This document shows, in pieces, positions 1-7,653 of a stretch of DNA of 40,379 nt. The translations under genes were made by a program, and so were the position numbers. The notes beneath the pieces were generated by a model. That model did not search any database. It was given only the letters and a program-made list of their open reading frames with translations, and was not told where the DNA came from. Each line of letters opens with the position of its first letter. The first letter of the stretch is position 1. Origin of the DNA: Pseudoduganella namucuonensis (lineage in GTDB: Bacteria > Pseudomonadota > Gammaproteobacteria > Burkholderiales > Burkholderiaceae_D). Location of the stretch: contig NZ_FPBO01000054.1 of NCBI RefSeq assembly GCF_900116645.1, positions 1-40,379 on the forward strand, in the 5' to 3' direction.

Positions 1-240
1 GCGGAGACCTGGATCACGTCGTCCCCGGCGCCGCCCTCGACCGTGTTGTTGCTGTTGTAGTTGAACGTCACCGTGTCGTTGCCGTCCCCGCCGCGCAGCA
101 CGTTGTTGCCGCCACTGTCGGTGATGCTGTCGTTGCCTGATCCGCCATCAATGGTGTCGTTGCCGCCGCTGTCGGTGATGGTGTCGTCGCCCGCTCCCCC
201 ATATATGCTGTCGTCACCACTGGTGCCGGTCAGACCGTCA
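1..240 (-). repeat. RTX (hemolysin-type calcium-binding) repeat segment
   Basis: In the minus-strand YD frame this stretch encodes successive G-G-x-G-x-D-type units (GGAGDD, GGSGND, GGDGND, GGAGDD) at roughly 9- and 18-residue spacing, with degenerate TDSGGN units between. The pattern matches the parallel beta-roll of RTX proteins. The array probably continues beyond the left edge. Confidence 0.85.
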
Positions 241-2030
241 TTCCCCGGATTAACCTCAGACTCCAAGCTACTGGCCCCGAAGCTCATCGCCGACATTGCC
301 GATTCATCGGTGTACAGCATCTCCCCATCATCCGCATACAGCGCGCTCTCCGGGGAATCGCCGCCCATGCGGGTCACCGCGTAGTTCCCCACGTCGTCAT
401 AGCTCACCAGGCTCACATCCCCGGTTTCCTCGGCCAGCACCTCCCGCCGGCCCAGGCCGTCGTAGCTGTAGCTGGTGACGCTGCCGTCAATGGCCACCGT
501 TTGCAGCAGTTGCCCCGCCTGGTCATAGACATGGCGCACCGCGCCATTGGCATCCAGCACTTCATTGAGCAGTCCGCGCGCGTCGTAACCGTAGTCGGTA
601 CGGCTGATGCCGGCGGACACCACGGTCCCGGTCGCCGTCCAAGCCTGCAAATCGGCCTCCGACCGGTTAGCCGACGACGCCAACGCGGCCGTGTACTCCA
701 GCGTGGCCGCGCGCTGGCCCAGGCTGTCGTAGCGGTGCTCCCGCACATGGCCGGCGGTGTCGATGACGAAGCGCAGCCGGCTTGCGCCGTCGTAGACATA
801 GCTTGCGGTCTGCACCTGCCCCTGCGCGCCATACACGGTTTCCGAAAGCAGCAGCTTGCCGGCGGCGTCATACTCGCGCCGCACCAGCAACGCGCCGCCG
901 GCGTCGCGTTCGACCACGCGGTTGCCGCGTCCGTCATACTCGTAGCCAACACCCTGCCCATCCGGCAGCAGCGCGCGGATCACGTTGCCCCGGGCGTCGT
1001 AGTCGAAGTAGGCTTGCTGGCCGCCAGGGCCGGCAATCTCCGTCAGCCGGCCCTGGCCGTCGTAGCTGTAAACGGTCGCCACGCCGGCGGCGTTGCTGAC
1101 GGTGGTCTTGCCCACGCCATAGCTCAGTTGCGCCACCAGCCCAGACGCGTCGGAGACGCTGCCGATCTTCCACGCGCCGCCGATCTGCTGATAAGTAAAG
1201 GCCAGCTGCGTGCCGTCGCTCTGCGTCATGCCCGCCACGCGGCTGCTGACGCCTTCATAGCTGTAGCCGATGGCGTACACCTCGCCATCGGCCACGCCGC
1301 CGTCCTCCGGCGTCAGGTCGGTGCTGACGCCGGTGAGGCGCTGCTGGTTGTCGTAGCTGTAGCGCACGCGCACGAAGCTCTTGCCGCTGTTGGCCAGCAC
1401 GGTGCGGTATTGCGCCAGGTTGCCGTTGGCGTCGTAGTCGAAATGTGTGACGTCGCCGGCGGCGTCGGTGATGCGGGCCACCTGTCCGGCCGTGTCGTAT
1501 TCATACGCCAGCCGCGGGCCTTCCTCGTCGTGCACGGCGACGATGCGGCCGTTGCTGGCGCTGTCGTAGACTTCGTGCAGGCCGCCATTGCCGGCGCGCT
1601 CGTCGCGCCAGATCCACTGCTGGTTCTGGCCCATGGCGATGCTTTGGCCGCCATCGGCGGTGACGTAGCCATTCCGGCCGGCGTCGTAGTGGAAGACGGT
1701 GGCGCTGCCATCGCCGCCGATGCGGGTGACCGTGCCGCCGTCGGTGTTGAGCGCGCCGGTCAGCGAGGCCACCTGCTTTTGCAGGCCGGTCTTCCAGCTC
1801 AGGCCCATGCCTTCGTCGAAGTCGCCCTGCGCGTTATAGGTGCGCAGCATGGCCACGTCGGCGCCGGGCGCGGCCAGGAAGTCGTCGCGCCGCTGCAGCA
1901 GCAGATTGCCGGTGGCGATGTTCAGGAAGGCCGACTCCTTCGCCGCGCCGTGCGCCGCGCCGCCCTGGTTCAGCAATGCCAGGGACGTGTTCAACAGTCC
2001 GTTTCCGTTCCCGCTTACGATCGCTACCAT
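1..2030 (-). CDS. YD-repeat (Rhs-like) protein with RTX-type repeats, partial (C-terminus beyond left edge)
   Basis: The frame is open from ATG at 2030 to the window edge (676 codons, no stop). GGAGGAATTGA lies directly before the ATG and fixes the start. Residues 1-12 read MVAIVSGNGNGL; there is no signal peptide. A conserved block follows with TGNLLLQ, DDFLAA and LRTYN, the typical entry of Rhs-type proteins into the repeats. Residues ~110-560 hold many YD units (YDANGN, YDGQGRL, YDARGN, YDGRGN). From residue ~597 (positions 1-240) glycine/aspartate nonapeptides such as YGGAGDDTI and DGGSGNDSI appear; these are calcium-binding RTX repeats, usually found in type I-secreted proteins. The gene is a paralogue of the giant gene starting at 26167, sharing its leader and upstream element. 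YD shells wrap cargo in known Rhs/Tc toxins; no toxin domain is visible here because the C-terminus is missing. Surface or secreted location is inferred. Confidence 0.9.
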   Translation of the reverse strand, partial: MVAIVSGNGNGLLNTSLALLNQGGAAHGAAKESAFLNIATGNLLLQRRDDFLAAPGADVAMLRTYNAQGDFDEGMGLSWKTGLQKQVASLTGALNTDGGTVTRIGGDGSATVFHYDAGRNGYVTADGGQSIAMGQNQQWIWRDERAGNGGLHEVYDSASNGRIVAVHDEEGPRLAYEYDTAGQVARITDAAGDVTHFDYDANGNLAQYRTVLANSGKSFVRVRYSYDNQQRLTGVSTDLTPEDGGVADGEVYAIGYSYEGVSSRVAGMTQSDGTQLAFTYQQIGGAWKIGSVSDASGLVAQLSYGVGKTTVSNAAGVATVYSYDGQGRLTEIAGPGGQQAYFDYDARGNVIRALLPDGQGVGYEYDGRGNRVVERDAGGALLVRREYDAAGKLLLSETVYGAQGQVQTASYVYDGASRLRFVIDTAGHVREHRYDSLGQRAATLEYTAALASSANRSEADLQAWTATGTVVSAGISRTDYGYDARGLLNEVLDANGAVRHVYDQAGQLLQTVAIDGSVTSYSYDGLGRREVLAEETGDVSLVSYDDVGNYAVTRMGGDSPESALYADDGEMLYTDESAMSAMSFGASSLESEVNPGNDGLTGTSGDDSIYGGAGDDTITDSGGNDTIDGGSGNDSITDSGGNNVLRGGDGNDTVTFNYNSNNTVEGGAGDDVIQVS

Positions 2031-2084
2031 TCAATTCCTCCTGTACGCGCAGCCAAATAGCCTGCGACTTTCAATTAGCAAGAT

Positions 2085-2102
2085 GCGCTGCGAACACAAC
2101 GC
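2085..2102 (-). promoter_or_regulatory. Leader hairpin of YD gene 1
   Basis: On the minus strand GCGTTG-TGTTCG-CAGCGC forms a 6-bp stem with a 6-nt loop (one U-G wobble), 54 nt before the start codon. The other YD gene has a hairpin of the same geometry and nearly the same stem at 26122-26139, so it is likely a conserved 5' mRNA structure or a protein-binding site. Function is inferred. Confidence 0.5.
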
Positions 2103-2118
2103 TTACCAATAGATCCTC

Positions 2119-2144
2119 AGATTTTTGGAAAAGTTAAGGAAATC
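2119..2144 (-). promoter_or_regulatory. Shared 26-nt upstream element, copy 1
   Basis: Minus strand reads GATTTCCTTAACTTTTCC then A then AAAATCT. It is identical at 25 of 26 positions to 26078-26103, in the same orientation relative to its gene, 88 nt before the ATG. Two TTTCC words start 11 nt apart, about one helical turn, as in sites bound by tandem dimers. GGAT follows two bases downstream in both copies. It is either a promoter core or an activator site; only a weak resemblance to a sigma28 promoter can be seen. Confidence 0.65.
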
Positions 2145-2212
2145 GCGAAAATATTTTTAAATATTTTGAGAAATTTGCAGTTTTGCGTGAAATCTGCAAG
2201 AGTTCGGGGCTC

Positions 2213-3445
2213 ATGAAGATCCTTTTCGTCCACCAGAACATGCCGGGGCAGTACCGGCACCTGATCCAGCACCTGGCCGCCAGCGGTCATCGGGTCGTAT
2301 TCATCACCCAGCGCAAGGGCATCGTGCTGCCCGGCGTGCGCATCATGACTTACACGGAGGGCAAGGAGGCTTCGCCCCACACCCACCATTACCTGCGCAA
2401 CGCGGAGGCGGCCGTGCGCAACGGCCAGGAGGTGGCGCGCATCGCCCTGCGGCTGCGCCACAACGGTTTCGTGCCGGACCTGATGCTGGGCCACAGCGGC
2501 TGGGGCGAGATCCTGTACCTGAAGGACGTGTTCCCGAACACGCCGCTGATCGGCTATTTCGAGTATTTCTACCAGTTGTTCGGCGGCGACATCGGCTTCG
2601 ATCCGGGCGAGACCATCACGCCCGACACGGCGCCCAAGCTGCGCACCAAGAACACCACCAATTTGCTGTCGCTGGCGGCGGCGGACCTCGGCCAGACGCC
2701 CACGCTGTGGCAGCAATCGCTGTATCCCAAGCGCTATCACGGCATGCTGCACGTGCTGCACGAAGGCGTGGACACGGACGAGGCGCGCCCGAACGCCGCC
2801 GCGCGCTACACCGTGCCGGGCGCCGGCGTCACGCTGGCGCCCGGCGACGAGGTGCTGACCTATGTGGGGCGCAACCTGGAGCCGCACCGGGGCTTCCCGA
2901 GCTTCATGCGCAGCCTGCCGGAGATCCTGGCCGGCCGACCGAACGCGCGGGTGCTGATCGTGGGCGCCAATGGCACCAGTTACGGTCCGCCGCCTCCCGG
3001 GGGCGGCAGCTGGAAGGATGTCATGGTAAAGGAGCTGGGCCGGTCGGTGGACTGGAGCCGCGTGCATTTCCTAGGGCGGGTGCCGTATCCGTCGTTCCTG
3101 GACATCCTGCGCATCTCCCGCGCGCACATCTACCTCACCTATCCTTTCGTGCTGTCCTGGTCGATGCTGGAGGCGATGGCGTCCGGCTGTGTCGTCATCG
3201 GTTCGAGGACGCCGCCGGTGGAGGAAGTGATACGGGATGGGCACAACGGCTTGCTGGTGGACTTCTTTTCGCCGCGCGACATCGCGCAACGGGCGATTTC
3301 CGTGCTGGCCGAACCGCAGGCCTATGCGGCGGTACGGGAGCGGGCCAGGCACACCGTGGTGGAACGCTACGACCTCAAGACCGTCTGCCTGCCGGCCCAG
3401 TTGAAGATGCTGGAGATGGCGCGGGCCGGGGAGGTCCCGGCCTAG
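2213..3445 (+). CDS. Glycosyltransferase, GT4 type (Glyco_trans_4_3 N-terminal domain)
   Basis: 410 aa, probably a cytoplasmic retaining glycosyltransferase moving a sugar from a nucleotide-sugar donor. The N-terminus MKILFVHQNMPGQYRHL and the following ~180 residues fit the N-terminal domain typical of one GT4 subgroup. The C-terminal half has the GT-B donor fold, with YVGRNLEPHRGF (~220), VHFLGRVPY (~285) and SMLEAMASG (317-325), followed by PVEEVI and GHNGLLVDFF. ATG 2213 is preferred over an in-frame TTG at 2183 because MKILFVHQ is the usual family start; its Shine-Dalgarno is weak. It is divergent from YD gene 1 and its stop lies 6 bp from that of convergent flhA. The acceptor is unknown; modification of the neighbouring giant protein or of polysaccharide are both possible. 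Confidence 0.9.
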   Translation: MKILFVHQNMPGQYRHLIQHLAASGHRVVFITQRKGIVLPGVRIMTYTEGKEASPHTHHYLRNAEAAVRNGQEVARIALRLRHNGFVPDLMLGHSGWGEILYLKDVFPNTPLIGYFEYFYQLFGGDIGFDPGETITPDTAPKLRTKNTTNLLSLAAADLGQTPTLWQQSLYPKRYHGMLHVLHEGVDTDEARPNAAARYTVPGAGVTLAPGDEVLTYVGRNLEPHRGFPSFMRSLPEILAGRPNARVLIVGANGTSYGPPPPGGGSWKDVMVKELGRSVDWSRVHFLGRVPYPSFLDILRISRAHIYLTYPFVLSWSMLEAMASGCVVIGSRTPPVEEVIRDGHNGLLVDFFSPRDIAQRAISVLAEPQAYAAVRERARHTVVERYDLKTVCLPAQLKMLEMARAGEVPA

Positions 3446-3451
3446 CGCCGC

Positions 3452-5500
3452 CTACATGGTGACGGTGCCGTAGGCCTTCAGGTTCACCGTGTTCGGAATC
3501 TCGGCCATGGACAGGATGCGCATGTGCGGCACCACCCGCTCGGACAGCGCGCGGATGTGGCGCCGCAAGTCCGGCGAACACAGCAGCACGGGCAACATAT
3601 TGCTCTTCATCATGCGCTCGGACTGGGCGGCCAGGCGCGATAGCAGCTGTTCGGCGTACTTGGGCTCGACCACCAGCGCCGCCGCGCCGGCCTCGGCGTT
3701 GCGCACGCTTTGCATCAGCGTCTGTTCGATGGACGCGTCCAGGGTCAGCACGTTGAGCGCGGTGCCTTCGCCCAGCAGGGTCTGGCAGATGGCGGCGCCC
3801 AGCTTCTGGCGCACCAGCTCGGTGAGGTAGCCGAGGTCCTTGCTGTTGCGGCCCATGTCCACCAGCGTCTCCAGCACCACTTCCAGGTTGCGGATCGAGA
3901 CCTTTTCGCGCAGCAGGTTTTGCAGCACCTTCTGCACGTCGCTGACGGACAGGATGGTCGGTATCAATTCCTCCACCAGGCCGGGCTGCTGCTGGCGCAC
4001 GCGCTGCAGCAGGCGGTCGGTCTCGGTGCGGGTCAGCAGCGTCGCGGACTGCTGCTTGAGCACCTCGCTCAGGTGCGTGATGAAGACGGTGGCGGCGTCC
4101 ACCAGCGTGTAGCGGGCGGCGCGGGCGATTTCCTTTTCCGCGTCCTCGATCCAGATCGCCGGCAAGCCGTAGGTCGGCTCCCGCGTCTCGATGCCCTTCA
4201 CCGGGCGCGCGTCGCTGCCGGCGCGGATCGCCAGCGTGCGCTCGATCATGATCTCGCCGCGCCCGGCCGGCACGCCGAAAATCTGCAATTCATAACCATT
4301 GGCGCCCAGTTGCGTGGAGTCGCGGAAGCGCACGCTCGGCAGCACCATGCCGGACTCCAGCGCGTACTGCTTGCGGATCGCGGCGATGCGCTCCATGAAC
4401 ACGGTCTTTTCGCCTCGCACCATGGGCGCCAGGCCGGTGCCGACGTGCACCTCGATCGGCTCCACCTTCAGCATGTCGTAGGCGTCCTGCTCGCCCTCCT
4501 CCTTGTCCTTGTCATCCTTGTCCGCGTCCGCGCCGCCCGCCTCCCTGGCCTGGCGCAGCACGAGGTAGCCGGTGCCCAGCAGCACGGACACCAGCACCAG
4601 CACCGGCAGCGCCGGAATGCCGGGCAGGAACAGCAGCACCGACAGGGCCGCCGCCACGATGAACATGGTCTTGGGGTAGGACGTGATCTGGCGCAGCACT
4701 TCGCCGCTGAGGTTGCCGTCCGAGGCCGAGCGCGTGACGATGATGCCGGTGCCCACGGCGATCACCAGCGCCGGCACCTGGGTCACGATGCCGTCGCCCA
4801 CGGTCAGCAGGGTGAAGGTCTGCAGCGCCTGGTCCCAGCGCATGCCCATCTGCATCACGCCGATCACCAGGCCGCCGATGATGTTGATCAGCAGGATGAC
4901 GATGCCGGCGATGGCGTCGCCCTTGACGAACTTGCTGGCGCCGTCCATCGCGCCGTAGAAGCCGGATTCCTTCTCCAGCAGCTTGCGGCGGCGCTTGGCC
5001 TCCTCCTGGTCGATGAAGCCCATGTTCAGGTCGGCGTCGATGCTCATCTGCTGGCCGGGCATGCTGTCCAGCGTGAAGCGGGCCGCCACTTCGGACACGC
5101 GCTGCGCGCCGTTGGTCACCACCACGTATTGCACCACCACCAGGATCAGGAACACGATCATGCCGATCACGTAGTTGCCGCCCACCACGTAGGAGCCGAT
5201 GGCCGAGATCACCCGGCCGGCGTCGGCGTCGGACAGGATCAGCCGGGTGGCGGCCACGTTCAGCGACAGGCGGAACAGCGTGGCGATCAGCAGCAGCGAG
5301 GGGAAGGTGGAGAACTCCACCGGCCGGCCGATGTAGAAGGTCAGCAGCAGGATCAGCATGGCGAAGCTGACGTTGGTGAGGATCAGGAAGTCGAGCATGC
5401 CCGACGGTATCGGCACGAACAACACCGTGAGGATGCCGACCACCAGCAGCACCAGCACCAGGTCCGCGTTGTTGTGGAATACCTTGCGTAACGAAAACAT
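3452..5500 (-). CDS. flhA: Flagellar export gate protein FlhA
   Basis: 682 aa, normal length. FlhA forms the nonameric export gate: its membrane half uses the proton-motive force and its cytoplasmic ring docks chaperone-substrate complexes. Residues 1-~320 contain about eight membrane segments. The FHIPEP family signature lies at 134-158 (RVSEVAARFTLDSMPG onward). An acidic/basic linker (ADKDDKDKEEGEQD, ~325-340) leads to the cytoplasmic domain. Start ATG 5500 overlaps the flhB stop by one base (TGATG). It is the last gene of the operon and converges on the glycosyltransferase with no visible terminator. No key part appears to be missing, so the export gate looks functional. Confidence 0.97.
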   Translation of the reverse strand: MFSLRKVFHNNADLVLVLLVVGILTVLFVPIPSGMLDFLILTNVSFAMLILLLTFYIGRPVEFSTFPSLLLIATLFRLSLNVAATRLILSDADAGRVISAIGSYVVGGNYVIGMIVFLILVVVQYVVVTNGAQRVSEVAARFTLDSMPGQQMSIDADLNMGFIDQEEAKRRRKLLEKESGFYGAMDGASKFVKGDAIAGIVILLINIIGGLVIGVMQMGMRWDQALQTFTLLTVGDGIVTQVPALVIAVGTGIIVTRSASDGNLSGEVLRQITSYPKTMFIVAAALSVLLFLPGIPALPVLVLVSVLLGTGYLVLRQAREAGGADADKDDKDKEEGEQDAYDMLKVEPIEVHVGTGLAPMVRGEKTVFMERIAAIRKQYALESGMVLPSVRFRDSTQLGANGYELQIFGVPAGRGEIMIERTLAIRAGSDARPVKGIETREPTYGLPAIWIEDAEKEIARAARYTLVDAATVFITHLSEVLKQQSATLLTRTETDRLLQRVRQQQPGLVEELIPTILSVSDVQKVLQNLLREKVSIRNLEVVLETLVDMGRNSKDLGYLTELVRQKLGAAICQTLLGEGTALNVLTLDASIEQTLMQSVRNAEAGAAALVVEPKYAEQLLSRLAAQSERMMKSNMLPVLLCSPDLRRHIRALSERVVPHMRILSMAEIPNTVNLKAYGTVTM

Positions 5501-6585
5501 CAGACTGCCTTTCCAGAGTTGCGCTTGGCTTCACGCATGGTATAGACCCAGACCATGATTTTGGCGATCTGGGGGTACAGCTTTTCCGGCACGTAGCCGT
5601 CGTAATCCACCTCGCGGAACAGGGTGCGCGCCAGCGCCCGGTTCTGCACGATGGGCACCTGGTGCCGCGCCGCCACCTCGCGCATGCGCCGCGCCAGGTC
5701 GCCGGCGCCCTTGGCCACCACCTGCGGCGCGCCGGACTTGCCGTGCGCGTAGCTGAGCGCCACGGCCAGGTGGGTCGGGTTGGTGATCAGCACGTCGGCG
5801 CCGGGCACCTTGCCCATGGACTTGCTGCGCTTGAGCATTTCCTTGCGCAACTCGCGGATGCGGGCGCGGATGCGCGGGTCGCCGTCGCGGTTCTTCATCT
5901 CGTCCTTCACGTCGCGCTTGCTCATGCGCATGCGCTTGGAGAACTCCCAGCGCGTGAAGCCCAGGTCCAGCAAGGCGATCAGCAGCAGCACCAGCAGCAG
6001 CTTCACCAGCAGGGTGCCGCACAGGCCGATCATGGTGCGGGCGTAGCTTTTCGCGTCCACCGCCGACAGGCCGATCAAGCCGGGAATCACGTCGCGCACC
6101 AGGAAATAGGCCACCGTGGTCAGGATCGCCAGCTTGACGCAGCTCTTGGCCGCCTCGAACAGCGTGCGCATGGAAAACACGCGCTTGAAGCCGGTGGCCG
6201 GGCTGAGCCGCGTCAGGTCCGGCGACAGCGGGTGGAAGCTGAAGATGGGGCCGGTCTGGAACACATTGGCCAGCACCGCCGTCACCACCAGCGCCAGGAA
6301 CAGCGGCCCCAGGATCACCAGCATGCCGGTCAGCAGCTGCCCCATCCAGGCGGCCATGGCGTCGGTGCTCCACACCAGTTGCGTCGCCCGCGCCATGATT
6401 TGCTGCTGCATGCGCAGCGCCTGGCGCAGCGCGTCCCAGCCGTTGGCGTAGATCGTCAGCACCAGCGCGGCCATCATGGCCATGGCCGTGAAGTCGTTGC
6501 TGCGCGCCACGTTGCCCTTCTTGCGGGCCTCCTCCAGCTTATAGGGTGTCGCCTGTTCCGACAGGTCTGAATCCTGCTCCGCCAT
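5500..6585 (-). CDS. flhB: Flagellar export switch protein FlhB
   Basis: 361 aa. FlhB is the substrate-specificity switch of the export apparatus. Four membrane segments in residues ~30-215 are followed by a cytoplasmic domain with the self-cleavage motif NPTH at 269-272, the position usual for the family. The N-terminal EQATPYKLEEARKKGNV motif is intact. The start codon directly follows the fliR stop (TAAATG), and its stop overlaps flhA by one base, indicating translational coupling. The intact cleavage site argues that hook-to-late-substrate switching is still possible even though no filament gene is present in the window. Confidence 0.97.
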   Translation of the reverse strand: MAEQDSDLSEQATPYKLEEARKKGNVARSNDFTAMAMMAALVLTIYANGWDALRQALRMQQQIMARATQLVWSTDAMAAWMGQLLTGMLVILGPLFLALVVTAVLANVFQTGPIFSFHPLSPDLTRLSPATGFKRVFSMRTLFEAAKSCVKLAILTTVAYFLVRDVIPGLIGLSAVDAKSYARTMIGLCGTLLVKLLLVLLLIALLDLGFTRWEFSKRMRMSKRDVKDEMKNRDGDPRIRARIRELRKEMLKRSKSMGKVPGADVLITNPTHLAVALSYAHGKSGAPQVVAKGAGDLARRMREVAARHQVPIVQNRALARTLFREVDYDGYVPEKLYPQIAKIMVWVYTMREAKRNSGKAV

Positions 6586-7350
6586 TTAACCCAGCACCTG
6601 TTCCCAATAAGTGAAAATCGCGTTGTACACGCGGCCCATCGCGCTGCCCATGGTGCCCACCGTCAGGGCCAGCACGGCCAGCGCCACCACGATCTTGACC
6701 GGCACGCCGATCACGAACACATTCATTTGCGGCAGCACCCGCGACACGATGGCCAGCGCCGTCTCCGCCAGCAGCAGGCACAGGATCACCGGGATCACCA
6801 GCGACACGCCCAGCGAAAACATCAGCCCGAACTGCCGCAGCACCGGTTCCAGCGCCAGCCCGTCCAGGCCGGCGCCGGGCGGCACTTGTTGCAGCGAATA
6901 CGCCACGCCGCGCAGGAAGGCGTGGTGGCCTTCGAGCCCGAAAAACAGCACCACCGCCAGCATGTTCAGCATGGTGCCGAACAGCGGCGCGCCGCCGCGC
7001 GTGACGGGGTCGTACACGGTGCCCATGCCGAAGCCGCTCTGGATGTCGAGGATCTTGCCGGCCAACGAGAACGCGCCGAAGGCGGCGAACACGCCGAACG
7101 CCAGCGTGACGCCGACGCCCAGTTCCAGCATCGCCCCCAGCACGACCGGTCCCAGCGCCAGCTCGTGCGCCGGCGGGCGCGTGCCCAGGCCGTTCACCAG
7201 CAGCACGCTCAGGGACAGCGTCAGCAGCACGCGCACCGTCACCACGCCCGACAGGCTGGACAGGATGGGCGACATGATCAGCAGCACGCCCAGCCGCACC
7301 GCCGTGTAGAACACGGCCAGCACCCAGGCCGGATCGATGGCGATCGACAT
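6586..7350 (-). CDS. fliR: Flagellar export protein FliR
   Basis: 254 aa, an integral inner-membrane protein that with FliP and FliQ builds the helical export channel. The sequence is strongly hydrophobic with about six membrane segments and the conserved internal stretch AGKILDIQSGFGMGTVYDP (~95-113). ATG 7350 lies 4 bp after the fliQ stop; its own stop abuts flhB. Length and spacing are normal for the family. Confidence 0.96.
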   Translation of the reverse strand: MSIAIDPAWVLAVFYTAVRLGVLLIMSPILSSLSGVVTVRVLLTLSLSVLLVNGLGTRPPAHELALGPVVLGAMLELGVGVTLAFGVFAAFGAFSLAGKILDIQSGFGMGTVYDPVTRGGAPLFGTMLNMLAVVLFFGLEGHHAFLRGVAYSLQQVPPGAGLDGLALEPVLRQFGLMFSLGVSLVIPVILCLLLAETALAIVSRVLPQMNVFVIGVPVKIVVALAVLALTVGTMGSAMGRVYNAIFTYWEQVLG

Positions 7351-7354
7351 GGCG

Positions 7355-7621
7355 TCAGAAGTACGAGGGGATGCTGGCGACCAGGCCGACCGCGTAGCCG
7401 ACCAGCCGCTTCAGCATCCACGGTCCGCAGACGACCAGCACCACCACCGCCGCGACGATCTTGGGGATGAAGGTCAGCGACGCCTCCTGCACCTGCGTGA
7501 CCACCTGCACCACGCTCACCAGCAGGCCGACCACCAGCGTCACCGCCAGCAGCGGCGCCGAGATCAGCAGCGCGTTCCACAACAGGTCGGCCAACAGCTG
7601 CAACGCCAGGTCACCGCGCAT
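7355..7621 (-). CDS. fliQ: Flagellar export protein FliQ
   Basis: 88 aa with two membrane hairpin helices (~14-40 and ~48-75), the standard FliQ form. The segment VVTQVQEASLTFIPKIV matches the conserved loop between them. It starts 32 bp after the upstream TPR gene, one of the larger gaps in the operon. FliQ is normally encoded next to fliP; here four other genes separate them. Confidence 0.96.
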   Translation of the reverse strand: MRGDLALQLLADLLWNALLISAPLLAVTLVVGLLVSVVQVVTQVQEASLTFIPKIVAAVVVLVVCGPWMLKRLVGYAVGLVASIPSYF

Positions 7622-7653
7622 GGCGCCGCCCCGTCATCGCCGCCGGGGCGTGC

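Larger units (their letters stand above)
2031..2212. other. Divergent control region between YD-repeat gene 1 and the glycosyltransferase gene
   Basis: 182 bp, with a strongly AT-rich core (about 2140-2185) unlike the GC-rich genes around it. On the minus strand it holds the shared 26-nt element (2119-2144), a leader hairpin (2085-2102) and the Shine-Dalgarno of the YD gene. For the plus-strand glycosyltransferase I see no convincing promoter consensus and only a weak ribosome-binding site. Confidence 0.7.

Noticed and set aside
501..2060. A 519-codon open frame on the plus strand
   Set aside because: Antisense to YD gene 1; the minus frame has a strong ribosome-binding site, YD and RTX motifs.
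2119..2144. A confident sigma28 promoter call for the shared element
   Set aside because: TAACTTTT matches the -35 at six of eight positions, but the -10 part matches only about four of eight and the spacing is one base short; kept as a hypothesis only.
3710..5491. A 593-codon plus-strand frame opposite flhA
   Set aside because: His/Gln/Val-rich shadow of flhA with no recognisable features.
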